A stretch of 10,920 bases of DNA, taken from contig CALRVN010000103.1 of assembly GCA_943371625.1 (NCBI GenBank), positions 1 through 10,920 of the forward strand. The letters are read 5' to 3'. Below are positions 1 through 6,635 of this stretch, one piece after another. The position numbers and the translations under genes were made by a program. Below the pieces are notes generated by a model. The model was not told the DNA's origin and ran no database searches. It saw only the letters and a program-made list of their open reading frames with translations. This DNA is from Hyphomicrobium_A sp943371625 (GTDB taxonomy: Bacteria > Pseudomonadota > Alphaproteobacteria > Rhizobiales > Hyphomicrobiaceae). The number at the start of each line of letters is the position of its first letter. Position 1 is the stretch's first letter.

Positions 1-1132
1 TGTAGATCATCGACAGCGAGCGCTGCGCGAGGTTGCCGAGATCGTTGGCGAGGTCGGCGTTGATGCGGTTGGCGATCGCCTCGTGGCTCCAATTGCCGTC
101 CTGCCCGAAGCTCACTTCGCGCAGGAAGAAGTAGCGGACGGCCTCGAGCCCGTAGAGCTGCACGAGGTCAGCCGGGGCAACGACGTTGCCGGTCGACTTC
201 GACATCTTCTCCCCTTTGTTCAGCACGAAGCCGTGGCTGAACACGCGTTTGGGAAGCTCGATGCCTGCCGACATGAGGAATGCCGGCCAGTAGACGGCGT
301 GGAAGCGCAGGATATCCTTGCCGATGACGTGCACGTCAGCCGGCCAGTAGTGCCAGAGATTGCTCTTCTCGTCCGGGAAGCCGACTCCGGTGATGTAGTT
401 GGTCAGCGCGTCGACCCACACGTACATCACGTGCTTGGCGCTGCCGCCAGCGTTGCCGCTCTCCGACTGCGGAACGGTGATGCCCCAGTCGAGCGTCGTG
501 CGCGAGATCGACAGATCTTCGAGGCCGCCGCGAACGAAACTCGTAACCTCGTTGCGCCGCTCTGGCGGCAGGATGAAGTCGGGATCGGCGTCATACAGCG
601 CGAGCAGCTTGTCCTGATAGGCGGAGAGGCGGAAGAAGTACGTCTCCTCCTCGGTCCAATCGACCGGCGTGCCTTGAGGGCCGCGGCGGATGCCGTCGTC
701 GCCCACGGTCGTCTCTGACTCGTTATAGAACGCCTCGTCGCGCACCGAGTACCAGCCGGCGTAGGTCTTCAGGAAGATGTCGCCGGACTTCTCTATCCGC
801 CGCCAGATCTCTTCCGACGCGCGATGGTGGCGCGGCTCGGTGGTGCGGATGAAGTCGTCGTGCGACAGGCCAAGCAACTGCACCATCTCGCGGAACAGCT
901 GAGAGTTGCGGTCGGCTAGTTCGCGCGGGGTCACGCCCTCCTTGGCGGCCGTCTGCTTCATCTTCAGACCGTGCTCGTCGGTGCCGGTCAGGAAGTAGAC
1001 GTCCTTGCCGTCGAGGCGCTCGAAGCGCGCGATGGCATCGGTGGCTATGGCCTCGTAGGCGTGGCCGATGTGCGGCTGGCCGTTGGGATAGGAAATGGCC
1101 GTGGTGATGTAGAACTTCTGGCGCCCGCTCAT
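1..1132 (-). CDS. metG: Methionyl-tRNA synthetase, N-terminal 377 codons (partial at left edge)
   Basis: Class I aminoacyl-tRNA synthetase that charges tRNA-Met (initiator and elongator) with methionine in the cytoplasm, using ATP. The start ATG at 1132-1130 has TGAGGA 10 nt upstream. The Rossmann-fold signature HIGH is at residues 21-24 and the KMSKS loop at 309-313, so the catalytic core is intact. The connective peptide region (about residues 118-135, GWYSVRDEAFY) has no zinc-binding cysteines. This matches the MetRS class of many alphaproteobacteria, Gram-positives and mitochondria rather than the E. coli type. The anticodon-binding domain and stop lie beyond position 1. It is the last visible gene of the block. 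The 145-nt gap after holB (1133-1277) holds no recognisable gene or terminator, so co-transcription with holB is likely. Confidence 0.97.
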   Translation of the reverse strand, partial: MSGRQKFYITTAISYPNGQPHIGHAYEAIATDAIARFERLDGKDVYFLTGTDEHGLKMKQTAAKEGVTPRELADRNSQLFREMVQLLGLSHDDFIRTTEPRHHRASEEIWRRIEKSGDIFLKTYAGWYSVRDEAFYNESETTVGDDGIRRGPQGTPVDWTEEETYFFRLSAYQDKLLALYDADPDFILPPERRNEVTSFVRGGLEDLSISRTTLDWGITVPQSESGNAGGSAKHVMYVWVDALTNYITGVGFPDEKSNLWHYWPADVHVIGKDILRFHAVYWPAFLMSAGIELPKRVFSHGFVLNKGEKMSKSTGNVVAPADLVQLYGLEAVRYFFLREVSFGQDGNWSHEAIANRINADLANDLGNLAQRSLSMIY

Positions 1133-1277
1133 GGACTATGGGTCCTCAGGATAGGGATGCAGGGATGGGAGGTCGTGGCCGGGCACGTGCCGGCGCAGCC
1201 GCCTCACATTCGGGCGGGGCGCGGGAGGACAGTGTTGGTCCGGCGCTGCGGGTGCATCTTGAGAGGCGCTTTCTCTA

Positions 1278-2411
1278 CTAGCTTGGCCTGGGGCCCTGTG
1301 CCGCCGCCGCGAGAGCCGTAATCGTTTCAATTATAAGGCTCTTGCGATCGAGGTTGAGCGCAAGTGTATCGGCCTTATCGCGGGCTATTCTTTCCCACAG
1401 CGCGGCGAATGAGGCAAGCCGGCCCTCGCCGATCAGGCGGGCTGCCAGGGCAGTGTCCTCGGCGCTTCCCTCCCCTGTCGCGCCCGCCCGGATGAGGCGC
1501 GCCAGGGTCTCCATCAGGAGTTCGAAGAACAGCTCGAACTTGGGTTGAGCAGCGACGGGTTGTAGCTCGTCGGAAAGCGCATGGGCTGCTCGCCAGTCGA
1601 CACGTGGCAAGAGCGCGAGGATGCCGTCGACCTGCTTCTGCAGGCCGAGGCCGCCGGCGCCGAAAAGTCCGAGGAGACGCGCGACACTTCCACCCGAAAG
1701 CCGTTCGAGTGGCGGCCATTCCGCATCGCCCGGCGGCGCCACGCCCGCTGCGGCAAGCGCCTGCATTGCGGCGGCTCGCAGATCCTTTTCGCCGAGCGCC
1801 GACAGCGTCAGCATGCGGCAGCGGGAGCGGATGGTCGGCACCAGCTCGCCCGGCGCAGAAGAGAGCAACAGGAACACGGTGCGCGAGGGCGGCTCTTCGA
1901 GTGACTTCAGAAGCGCGTTGGCGGCATTGACGTTGAGCTCGTTGGCCTCGTCGACGATGACGACGCGCCAACCGTCGCCGGCGGCGCGGTGGCCGAGGAA
2001 GGTGCGCAGGCGGCGCACCTCGTCGACAGGAATGCTGGCGGAGAAGCGCTTGCCCTTGACGTCATAGGGGCGGCGAATGACGAGCAATCCGGGATGGGAC
2101 AGCGCGCGGACCTGACGCGTTGCGGTCGTCGCATCGCCGACGTCGAGGCTTTGACCTGCGGGATCTTGCTCTGCGGGGTTCGCGAGAGCGGCGCGCGCAA
2201 AGCGATAGGCCAGGGTCGCCTTGCCGATGCCCTTCGGCCCGGCGAGTAGCCAGGCATGGTGCGTGCGTCCACCCGACAGCGCTTCGGCGAGCACGCGCTC
2301 GGCATCGGCGTGGCCGAACAGCTTTTCGGTGTGACGGGGATGGGGGAAGTCTTCGAGCCGGTCCGCCTCGGGCAGCTCCTCGACCTCGAGCGTGGCGGGG
2401 ACGCGTGCCAT
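1278..2411 (-). CDS. holB: DNA polymerase III delta' subunit (clamp loader)
   Basis: Predicted 377-residue AAA+ subunit of the clamp-loader complex, which opens the beta sliding clamp and places it on primed DNA. The P-loop GPKGIGKAT is at residues 58-66. The Walker B-like strand ends in VDEAN (D154, E155) and is followed by NAANALLKSLEEPP. The SRC motif (S196-R197-C198), typical of clamp-loader AAA+ subunits, follows. A roughly 30-residue acidic N-terminal stretch before the FGH motif fits my recollection of alphaproteobacterial homologues. The four-cysteine zinc module of E. coli delta' is absent; the only cysteine is the one in SRC. The ATG is at 2411-2409 and shares its A with the tmk stop codon (TGATG), which implies translational coupling. 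The frame stays open 14 codons further upstream inside tmk, but this start fits the coupling and family length better. Confidence 0.93.
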   Translation of the reverse strand: MARVPATLEVEELPEADRLEDFPHPRHTEKLFGHADAERVLAEALSGGRTHHAWLLAGPKGIGKATLAYRFARAALANPAEQDPAGQSLDVGDATTATRQVRALSHPGLLVIRRPYDVKGKRFSASIPVDEVRRLRTFLGHRAAGDGWRVVIVDEANELNVNAANALLKSLEEPPSRTVFLLLSSAPGELVPTIRSRCRMLTLSALGEKDLRAAAMQALAAAGVAPPGDAEWPPLERLSGGSVARLLGLFGAGGLGLQKQVDGILALLPRVDWRAAHALSDELQPVAAQPKFELFFELLMETLARLIRAGATGEGSAEDTALAARLIGEGRLASFAALWERIARDKADTLALNLDRKSLIIETITALAAAAQGPRPS

Positions 2412-3067
2412 CAGCGGGCCGGTGCAAGGAGGCGCGACTGCACTGCGCTCCACACCTGCGTGAAGACCGCGCGCTCCTCCTGGGCCGCATCGATGACGAC
2501 GCAGCGCTCGGGCTCCTGGCGGGCGATGTCGCGGAAGGCGTCACGCAGCTTCCAATGGAACGCGAGGTCGCGCTTCTCGTAGGCGTCGGCTTCGGTGTCG
2601 GGATTGACCTTATCGACGCGGCGCGAGTGCGCGCGGCCGAGGCCAAGCTCAGCTGGAATGTCGAGGATGATGGTGAGGTCGGGGAACGTTGGGCTGACGA
2701 CCATTTGGTTGAGCAGGTCGACAACTTCGCCCGGCAGACCGCCGGCGACGCCCTGATAGACACGCGTCGAGTCGATGAAGCGGTCGCAGATCACCCAGAG
2801 GCCGGCGTTGAGCGCTGGGCGCACGGTGTTGTCGAGGTGGTCGGCGCGGGCGGCGTAGAACAGCAACGCCTCGGAGAGGGCGGAGTGCGCCGGCATATTG
2901 GGGTCGAGGATGACCTTGCGCAGGGCCTCGGCGAAGGGCGAGCCGCCGGGCTCGCGGGTGATGAACGTGTGGACGCCGACGCGCCAGAGCTGCTCCGACA
3001 GGAGCCGGGCCTGGGTCGACTTGCCGGACCCCTCCCCGCCTTCGAAGGTGATGAATTTGCCGAGCAC
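2411..3067 (-). CDS. tmk: Thymidylate kinase (dTMP kinase)
   Basis: Phosphorylates dTMP to dTDP with ATP, the step shared by the de novo and salvage routes to dTTP. The protein is 218 residues from the chosen start, the usual size for the family. The P-loop GGEGSGKS is at residues 10-17, the REPGG motif near 38-42 and the DRFIDS motif at 95-100; the arginine-containing lid follows around residues 144-155. Two GTG starts are possible, at 3079 and 3067, and an in-frame TAG closes the frame just above 3079. The 3067 start is preferred: AAGGTGG lies 8 nt upstream, and the resulting MLGKFITFEGG start matches the family. The 3079 GTG lies within that ribosome-binding site and has none of its own. 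The stop overlaps the holB start by one base, and placing dTTP supply next to clamp loading is common in bacteria. Confidence 0.96.
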   Translation of the reverse strand: MLGKFITFEGGEGSGKSTQARLLSEQLWRVGVHTFITREPGGSPFAEALRKVILDPNMPAHSALSEALLFYAARADHLDNTVRPALNAGLWVICDRFIDSTRVYQGVAGGLPGEVVDLLNQMVVSPTFPDLTIILDIPAELGLGRAHSRRVDKVNPDTEADAYEKRDLAFHWKLRDAFRDIARQEPERCVVIDAAQEERAVFTQVWSAVQSRLLAPAR

Positions 3068-3075
3068 GTCGATCG

Positions 3076-3082
3076 CCACCTT
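3076..3082 (-). promoter_or_regulatory. Ribosome-binding site deciding the tmk start
   Basis: AAGGTGG on the minus strand, 8 nt before the GTG at 3067-3065. It overlaps the alternative GTG at 3079-3077, so both starts are unlikely to be used efficiently. It favours the shorter Tmk. Confidence 0.6.
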
Positions 3083-3130
3083 AAAGCGCTAAAGTCGTGC
3101 TGCGTCGGTAACACGCCGCGCGCGAGCGAT

Positions 3131-3532
3131 CTACCCGAAGAACTGGATGTAGCCCGCCACCAACACAGCGACGCCGAGCACCACGAGCGCCACCTGCGTC
3201 CCCAATACGAAATCCGAGCTGCGCACCGGGCCTCGATCCGAGGCAGGCTAACCCCAAGGTGCCGGCACCAGCGACAACTAGCAAAAGGAGTCCGAGCAAG
3301 GCGTCACGGGCGGCGAATAGCCGGCCAAGTATGCAACGGCGGCCATCAGCGGAAACGGAATGCAGAGCCACACGGCGAAGGCATTGGCACTCAGCAATGC
3401 GGCCTTCGCTGCGCTGGCGCCACGGACTCGGAGGGATCCTGCCAGTGCCGCGGCGATCAGAAGCCCCAGAGCGCGCACTTGCCATGCCGTGAGCCACCAC
3501 AGCGTCTCGCGCAACGCTTCGGGCAGGTCCAC
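3131..3532 (-). pseudogene. Small multi-pass membrane protein with two compensating frame breaks
   Basis: Function not recognised. A GTG at 3532, 24 nt after the dacA stop and with a G-rich stretch about 8 nt upstream, opens a frame encoding two hydrophobic segments (about residues 18-35 and 47-70). It then meets stops at 3278-3280 and 3248-3250. From about 3317 to 3240 the neighbouring minus-strand frame instead encodes a strongly hydrophobic stretch containing ALLGLLLLVVAGAG. From about 3240 the original frame again reads as a membrane segment (VALVVLGVAVLVAG), ending IQFFG and a TAG at 3131-3133. Joined this way, the region gives one protein of about 133 residues with four membrane spans. 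Either the gene is broken by two opposite indels or the assembly has two errors. A functional 84-residue protein ending at 3278 is the alternative. Its position suggests an operon member between dacA and tmk. Confidence 0.5.
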
Positions 3533-3555
3533 GACGATTTCCCCCCGTGGGACCG

Positions 3556-4755
3556 CTACAGGCGCACCCAGCCGAAGGCGAGGTGGGCGAGGGAATCGAG
3601 GCCGCGGCGCATGAGGCCGCCGGGCTCGACGTCCTCGGCGGCGAAGAGCGGCACCTCGCTCACGGCGTTCGCCTGGCTGGTCACGCGCAGTGTCGCGATC
3701 TTGTCGCCCTTCTTGATCGGCGGCTTCAGCGGGCCGCTGTAGGTGATCTCGGCCTTGAGGCGCGGGTTCTCGGGCGCGCGCGGCAGCATGACCATGACGG
3801 GGCCGTTGCCGGTCAGCGGGACGTAGAACTTCTCGCCGCCCCAGACGCGGGCGCTGCCCACGGCCTCGCCGGCGTTGAACAGCTTGAAGGGTGCGAACGC
3901 GTTGAACCCCCAGTCGAGCAGCTTCTTGGCTTCGGCTGTGCGGTCGGCCTCGGTGGCGAGGCCCATCACGACGACGATCAGGCGCTTGCCGTTCTGCACG
4001 GCCGAGCCGACGAGATTGTAGCCGCTCTCCTTCACCTGCCCGGTCTTGAGACCGTCGGCGCCGAGGCCCTCGACGAACAGCAGCGGGTTGCGATTGCGGA
4101 ACTTGTACTTTTTGTAGACGAACTCCTTCTGGGAGAAGATCGGATAGAAGTCCGGGTATTCCTTCATCAGGAAGTTGGCCAGAAGGGCGATATCGCGCGC
4201 CGTCATCTGCTGGCCCGGATTGTAGAGGCCGGTCGGATTGGCGAACGTCGACTTGGTGAGGCCGATACGGCGCGCCTCGACGGCCATGCGCTTGGCGAAT
4301 TGCTCCTCGGTGCCGCCCAGGGCTTCAGCAAGGCAAATCGCGGCGTCGTTCGCCGACTGGATCAACATGCCCTTGATGAGCTCGTCCGCAGTCGCCGTGG
4401 TGTGAATCGGCACGAACATCGAGGACGTGCGCGACGGCGCGCCGCCGGTGCGCCAGGCGTGCTCGCTCATTTCGAATTCGTCAGTGAGCTTGATGCGGCC
4501 GTCCTTGAGGGCGCGGAAGACCACCGCCGCCGTCATCAGCTTGGAGACGCTCGCGGGCGGCAGCAGCGTGTCGGCGTTGTACTGGTAGAAAATGGCGCCC
4601 GTGTCGGCGTCGAGAAGCACCGCGGCCTTGGCGCGGGTGACGAAGCCGCCGGTCTGCGCCGATGCGTCCCGGGGGGGCAGGAGTGTGAGAGAAAGCAGCA
4701 GCGCCAATGCCAGCATCAGCAGGCACGAAGCGCGCGGTTTTATGGTGGTGAGCAT
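3556..4755 (-). CDS. dacA: D-alanyl-D-alanine carboxypeptidase (PBP5/6 type, peptidase S11)
   Basis: Periplasmic low-molecular-weight penicillin-binding protein that removes the terminal D-Ala from peptidoglycan pentapeptides and so limits cross-linking. It has 399 residues. All three active-site motifs of the family are present: SVSK at residues 69-72 (nucleophile S69, general base K72), SAN at 134-136 and KTG at 237-239. The N-terminus is a signal peptide with a positive start, a leucine-rich core and an ASA-Q cleavage site near residue 34. A PBP5-type C-terminal beta domain (about 270-365) follows. The last 20 or so residues, including LDSLAHLAFGWV, look like the amphipathic membrane-anchoring helix. 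The ATG at 4755 is preferred over a GTG at 4788 because it gives a standard signal peptide and has AAAGG 5 nt upstream. The gene starts 76 nt after rlpA with no terminator between. Confidence 0.95.
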   Translation of the reverse strand: MLTTIKPRASCLLMLALALLLSLTLLPPRDASAQTGGFVTRAKAAVLLDADTGAIFYQYNADTLLPPASVSKLMTAAVVFRALKDGRIKLTDEFEMSEHAWRTGGAPSRTSSMFVPIHTTATADELIKGMLIQSANDAAICLAEALGGTEEQFAKRMAVEARRIGLTKSTFANPTGLYNPGQQMTARDIALLANFLMKEYPDFYPIFSQKEFVYKKYKFRNRNPLLFVEGLGADGLKTGQVKESGYNLVGSAVQNGKRLIVVVMGLATEADRTAEAKKLLDWGFNAFAPFKLFNAGEAVGSARVWGGEKFYVPLTGNGPVMVMLPRAPENPRLKAEITYSGPLKPPIKKGDKIATLRVTSQANAVSEVPLFAAEDVEPGGLMRRGLDSLAHLAFGWVRL

Positions 4756-4831
4756 TTGCCCCTTTGGACCTTGCCGAAGTGGTCGCACCGCAGCGGAACA
4801 TGCGGACTATCCGGCGGGGAAGCGGCGGATG

Positions 4832-5899
4832 TCAACGACCGCCAGAGGCTTGATCTACCGACATATCGGCGCTTGCGTCAGGTTCGAAGCCTGCGGCGGC
4901 GATTCGGGACATTGCGGCGGCCGCGCTCGTGTCGTCGTAGGGGCCGAGACGGAGGCGGAAACTGGACTCGCCGGGTGCGGTCGCGGGTTCGATGACCGCC
5001 CTATCGCCGGCCGCCAGCATGAAGCGCAGGCGCTCTGCCTCGGCCTGCGATGAGAAGGGCCCGACGCGTACGTAGGTTTCGCTGGTTCGGACTCCGAGAG
5101 CCGCCGGTGCCGCTGCGGACGGGCGCGCGCTGCGTGCCGCCACGGCATCCTGGCGATATTTCTGCACCGACCATGTGGCTGTATCCGGCGCCGCCGGGCG
5201 GCTCTGTGCTGGCGATCGGAGCGAGCCGGTGGAGATCGGCGAGGTTGCTGCGGCGGCGAGGCGTGGTCCCTGGCCCGCGAGGAAACGGCGCTCGGCACTG
5301 TCATCGCCGTTCAGCGGCGCGCGACCGGCATAGCGGACGCGCACGCGGGCGAGGCCATGCTGATGGAATCCGAGGGTGCGGGCGGTCTGGTAGGACAGGT
5401 CGATCAAGCGGTCCTTGGCGTAGGGCCCGCGGTCGTTGATGCGCACGAGTACGGTTCGCCCGTTCTGGATGTTGGTGACGTAGGCATAGGACGGCAGCGG
5501 CAGCGTCGGATGGCCCGCCGTCAGCGCGGACATGTCGTAGACCTCGCCGTTGGCGGTGCGGCGGCCATGGAAGGCGGTACCGTACCAGGACGCGGTGCCG
5601 ACGCGGTCGTAGTTTGGATTTTCGTGCGGGTGGTACCAGCGGCCGCCGACCCTGTAGGGACGACCCACCTTGTAGACGCCACCGCCTTTGGGAATATTGC
5701 CGCTGCTTGCGACACGCGGGCTGGAACTGACGCCAAGGCCGCTGTCGAAGGTGCCGCCGCTGGAGCAGCCGGCGAGCGCGAGGGGAGCGGTCAGCAACGT
5801 CGCGGTGACGAAAAGCATGAGCGGTCGCGGCGCAGCGACGTGCGCGCACCGCGGCGATCGGGCAAGCCGATATCCGGCTTCGTTATCCTGCATACGCAT
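4832..5899 (-). CDS. rlpA: RlpA-like septal-ring lipoprotein with SPOR domain (probable lytic transglycosylase)
   Basis: Outer-membrane lipoprotein, 355 residues from the chosen start. The lipobox LAGC gives a lipidated cysteine at residue 45 after a hydrophobic stretch. A double-psi beta-barrel spans about residues 101-191, beginning GTASWYG and containing NDRGPY (155-160), the aspartate-bearing motif of RlpA. An Ala/Ser/Pro-rich linker follows, then a SPOR domain (about 272-341) of the type that binds denuded glycan at division sites. In Pseudomonas aeruginosa RlpA is a lytic transglycosylase acting on such glycan; the same activity here is inferred. The start is uncertain: ATGs occur at 5986, 5899, 5893 and 5818. 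The 5899 ATG is chosen for AGG 10 nt upstream and a charged N-region; 5818 would give a signal peptide without positive charges. It appears to be the first gene of the operon. No clear promoter was found upstream. Confidence 0.92.
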   Translation of the reverse strand: MRMQDNEAGYRLARSPRCAHVAAPRPLMLFVTATLLTAPLALAGCSSGGTFDSGLGVSSSPRVASSGNIPKGGGVYKVGRPYRVGGRWYHPHENPNYDRVGTASWYGTAFHGRRTANGEVYDMSALTAGHPTLPLPSYAYVTNIQNGRTVLVRINDRGPYAKDRLIDLSYQTARTLGFHQHGLARVRVRYAGRAPLNGDDSAERRFLAGQGPRLAAAATSPISTGSLRSPAQSRPAAPDTATWSVQKYRQDAVAARSARPSAAAPAALGVRTSETYVRVGPFSSQAEAERLRFMLAAGDRAVIEPATAPGESSFRLRLGPYDDTSAAAAMSRIAAAGFEPDASADMSVDQASGGR

Positions 5900-6021
5900 A
5901 CGCGACTGACCTGACAGGCGAGGAGGGCGTGCCCGTCCGCCCCCTAGCGATGCGCGGCGCGACTGGCGCCGGCATGACGGCAGCATGGCGAAACAGGTTT
6001 GAAGTTGGGTAAATGCGGGGC

Positions 6022-6168
6022 TCAGCTTGAGGCGGCCTCATGTTGCGCGTGCGACCCTCGGGACAAGCCGGAGGGCGTGCTCCCTGTCAGGGTGGGGCCA
6101 TGCTTCGCATGGACGGGGAGCCGGCCGCGGGCGGTCGCTGCGGCAAGATCGGTTCAGCTTGAGGCGGC
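6022..6168. repeat. 15-bp direct repeat pair flanking the palindromic intergenic segment
   Basis: TCAGCTTGAGGCGGC occurs at 6022-6036 and again, exactly, at 6154-6168, 132 bp apart, bracketing the stem-loops at 6055-6121. The right copy overlaps the proposed -35 element of the tRNA promoter. It could be a local duplication or the remains of an inserted repeat unit. Confidence 0.6.
6055..6121. repeat. Palindromic intergenic segment (two adjoining stem-loops)
   Basis: CCCTCGG at 6055-6061 pairs with CCGGAGGG at 6068-6075, with one bulge. Next, GCTCCC at 6079-6084 pairs with GGGAGC at 6116-6121, enclosing a perfect CCATGC-TTC-GCATGG hairpin at 6098-6112 and a small CCCT-GTC-AGGG hairpin at 6082-6092. 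The first part resembles the CCTCGGG-type palindromes scattered between genes in many alphaproteobacteria. No T-run follows on either strand, so a simple intrinsic terminator is unlikely. No gene was found between 5900 and 6226. Confidence 0.5.
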
Positions 6169-6185
6169 AAGCGGACCGCTATAGG
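6158..6185 (+). promoter_or_regulatory. Probable promoter of tRNA-Ser
   Basis: CTTGAG at 6158-6163 resembles the alphaproteobacterial -35 consensus CTTGAC. CTATAG at 6179-6184 (or TATAGG at 6180-6185) resembles the -10 element. The spacing is 15-16 bp, slightly short. Transcription would start about 35 nt before the tRNA. Assigned by eye only. Confidence 0.4.
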
Positions 6186-6226
6186 TTCCGCTGCTTCGCG
6201 CTATCGCCTAACAAGCTTGGCGCCGT

Positions 6227-6316
6227 GGAAGGGTGGCCGAGTGGTTTAAGGCTCTGGTCTTGAAAACCAGCGTGCGGGCAACCGTACCGTGGGTTCGAAT
6301 CCCACCCCTTCCGCCA
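6227..6316 (+). tRNA. tRNA-Ser, anticodon TGA (reads UCA)
   Basis: A complete class II tRNA. The acceptor stem is GGAAGGG (6227-6233) with CCCTTCC (6306-6312), then discriminator G and an encoded CCA at 6314-6316. The anticodon stem is CTGGT/ACCAG (6254-6258 and 6266-6270) around the loop CTTGAAA, anticodon at 6261-6263. The long variable arm forms a stem GTGCGG/CCGTAC, as expected for serine tRNA. The T arm is GTGGG-TTCGAAT-CCCAC (6289-6305). It is the only plus-strand gene here, diverges from rlpA, and its 3' end faces the end of the autotransporter gene. Confidence 0.98.
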
Positions 6317-6347
6317 CTGCCCTGCTGCTCACGGGTGTTCAGGGCAG
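6317..6347 (+). terminator. Hairpin directly after tRNA-Ser (terminator or processing structure)
   Basis: A perfect 8-bp inverted repeat, CTGCCCTG (6317-6324) and CAGGGCAG (6340-6347), with a 15-nt loop, begins on the base after the tRNA CCA. There is no T-run after it, so it is not a standard intrinsic terminator. It may end transcription weakly or guide 3' processing of the tRNA precursor. Confidence 0.35.
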
Positions 6348-6398
6348 CTCACGAGAGCGTTTCCTGCTCGGTCCTCCAGCTACTTAGCTTGTACTTCA

Positions 6399-6424
6399 GG
6401 GGTGCATGAGTGCTCATGCGCCCT
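6399..6424. repeat. Near-perfect inverted repeat
   Basis: GGGTGCATGAG (6400-6410) pairs with CTCATGCGCCC (6413-6423) across a 2-nt centre. All 11 pairs form, counting one G-T wobble, and a further G-T pair (6399/6424) is possible. It lies in the gene-free stretch between the tRNA and the autotransporter stop. Without a T-run on either side its role (bidirectional terminator, repeat-element remnant, protein site) cannot be decided. Confidence 0.55.
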
Positions 6425-6448
6425 TGCCCAATCCCACCCAAGCGCACG

Positions 6449-6508
6449 AAAAAAGAGGGACGCAAAGGGGGACGGCGTGAGGGGCGCTGGAGGCAAAAGG
6501 GGGACGGC
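6449..6508. repeat. Three short G-rich direct repeats (REP-like)
   Basis: Three imperfect copies of an A-run followed by a G-rich core and ACGGC: AAAAAAGAGGGACGC around 6449-6462, CAAAGGGGGACGGC at 6463-6476 and CAAAAGGGGGACGGC at 6494-6508. The last two agree almost fully and both continue into RTG. The style resembles REP-type or transposon-end repeats found between genes. No transposase is present. The surrounding 6348-6635 region otherwise contains no convincing gene, and a 65-codon minus-strand frame there looks like chance. Confidence 0.5.
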
Positions 6509-6635
6509 ATGGCGAGGGCCAACTTACTAGCGTTTCCAACTAGCACTCAGATGGTGAGGCCGTCGCAGCCTCTATGGCATTAACGGAAGTCGGCCGCGCC
6601 GTGTGCTCATGTCGACACGAAGGCTCTCGATCCGA

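Noticed and set aside
1133..1277. Possible small gene between holB and metG
   Set aside because: Frames here are short, Arg/Pro-rich and overlap the neighbouring genes. It looks like an ordinary intergenic spacer carrying the metG ribosome-binding site.
2120..3742. A 540-codon plus-strand open frame across holB, tmk and the region beyond
   Set aside because: It is antisense to two genes with intact catalytic motifs, crosses their boundaries and has Arg/Ala-rich low-information content. It is a high-GC shadow frame.
3547..4995. A 482-codon plus-strand open frame opposite dacA
   Set aside because: DacA on the minus strand has all three active-site motifs and a signal peptide. The opposite frame has no recognisable domain and a typical antisense GC bias.
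6449..6462. T-run on the minus strand (opposite AAAAAA at 6449-6454) as an intrinsic terminator for the autotransporter
   Set aside because: No stem-loop was found directly before the T-run in the minus direction; the strong inverted repeat lies after it.
6349..6546. A 65-codon minus-strand frame between tRNA-Ser and the autotransporter
   Set aside because: It runs through the short G-rich repeats and the inverted repeat, has no clear ribosome-binding site and no recognisable domain.
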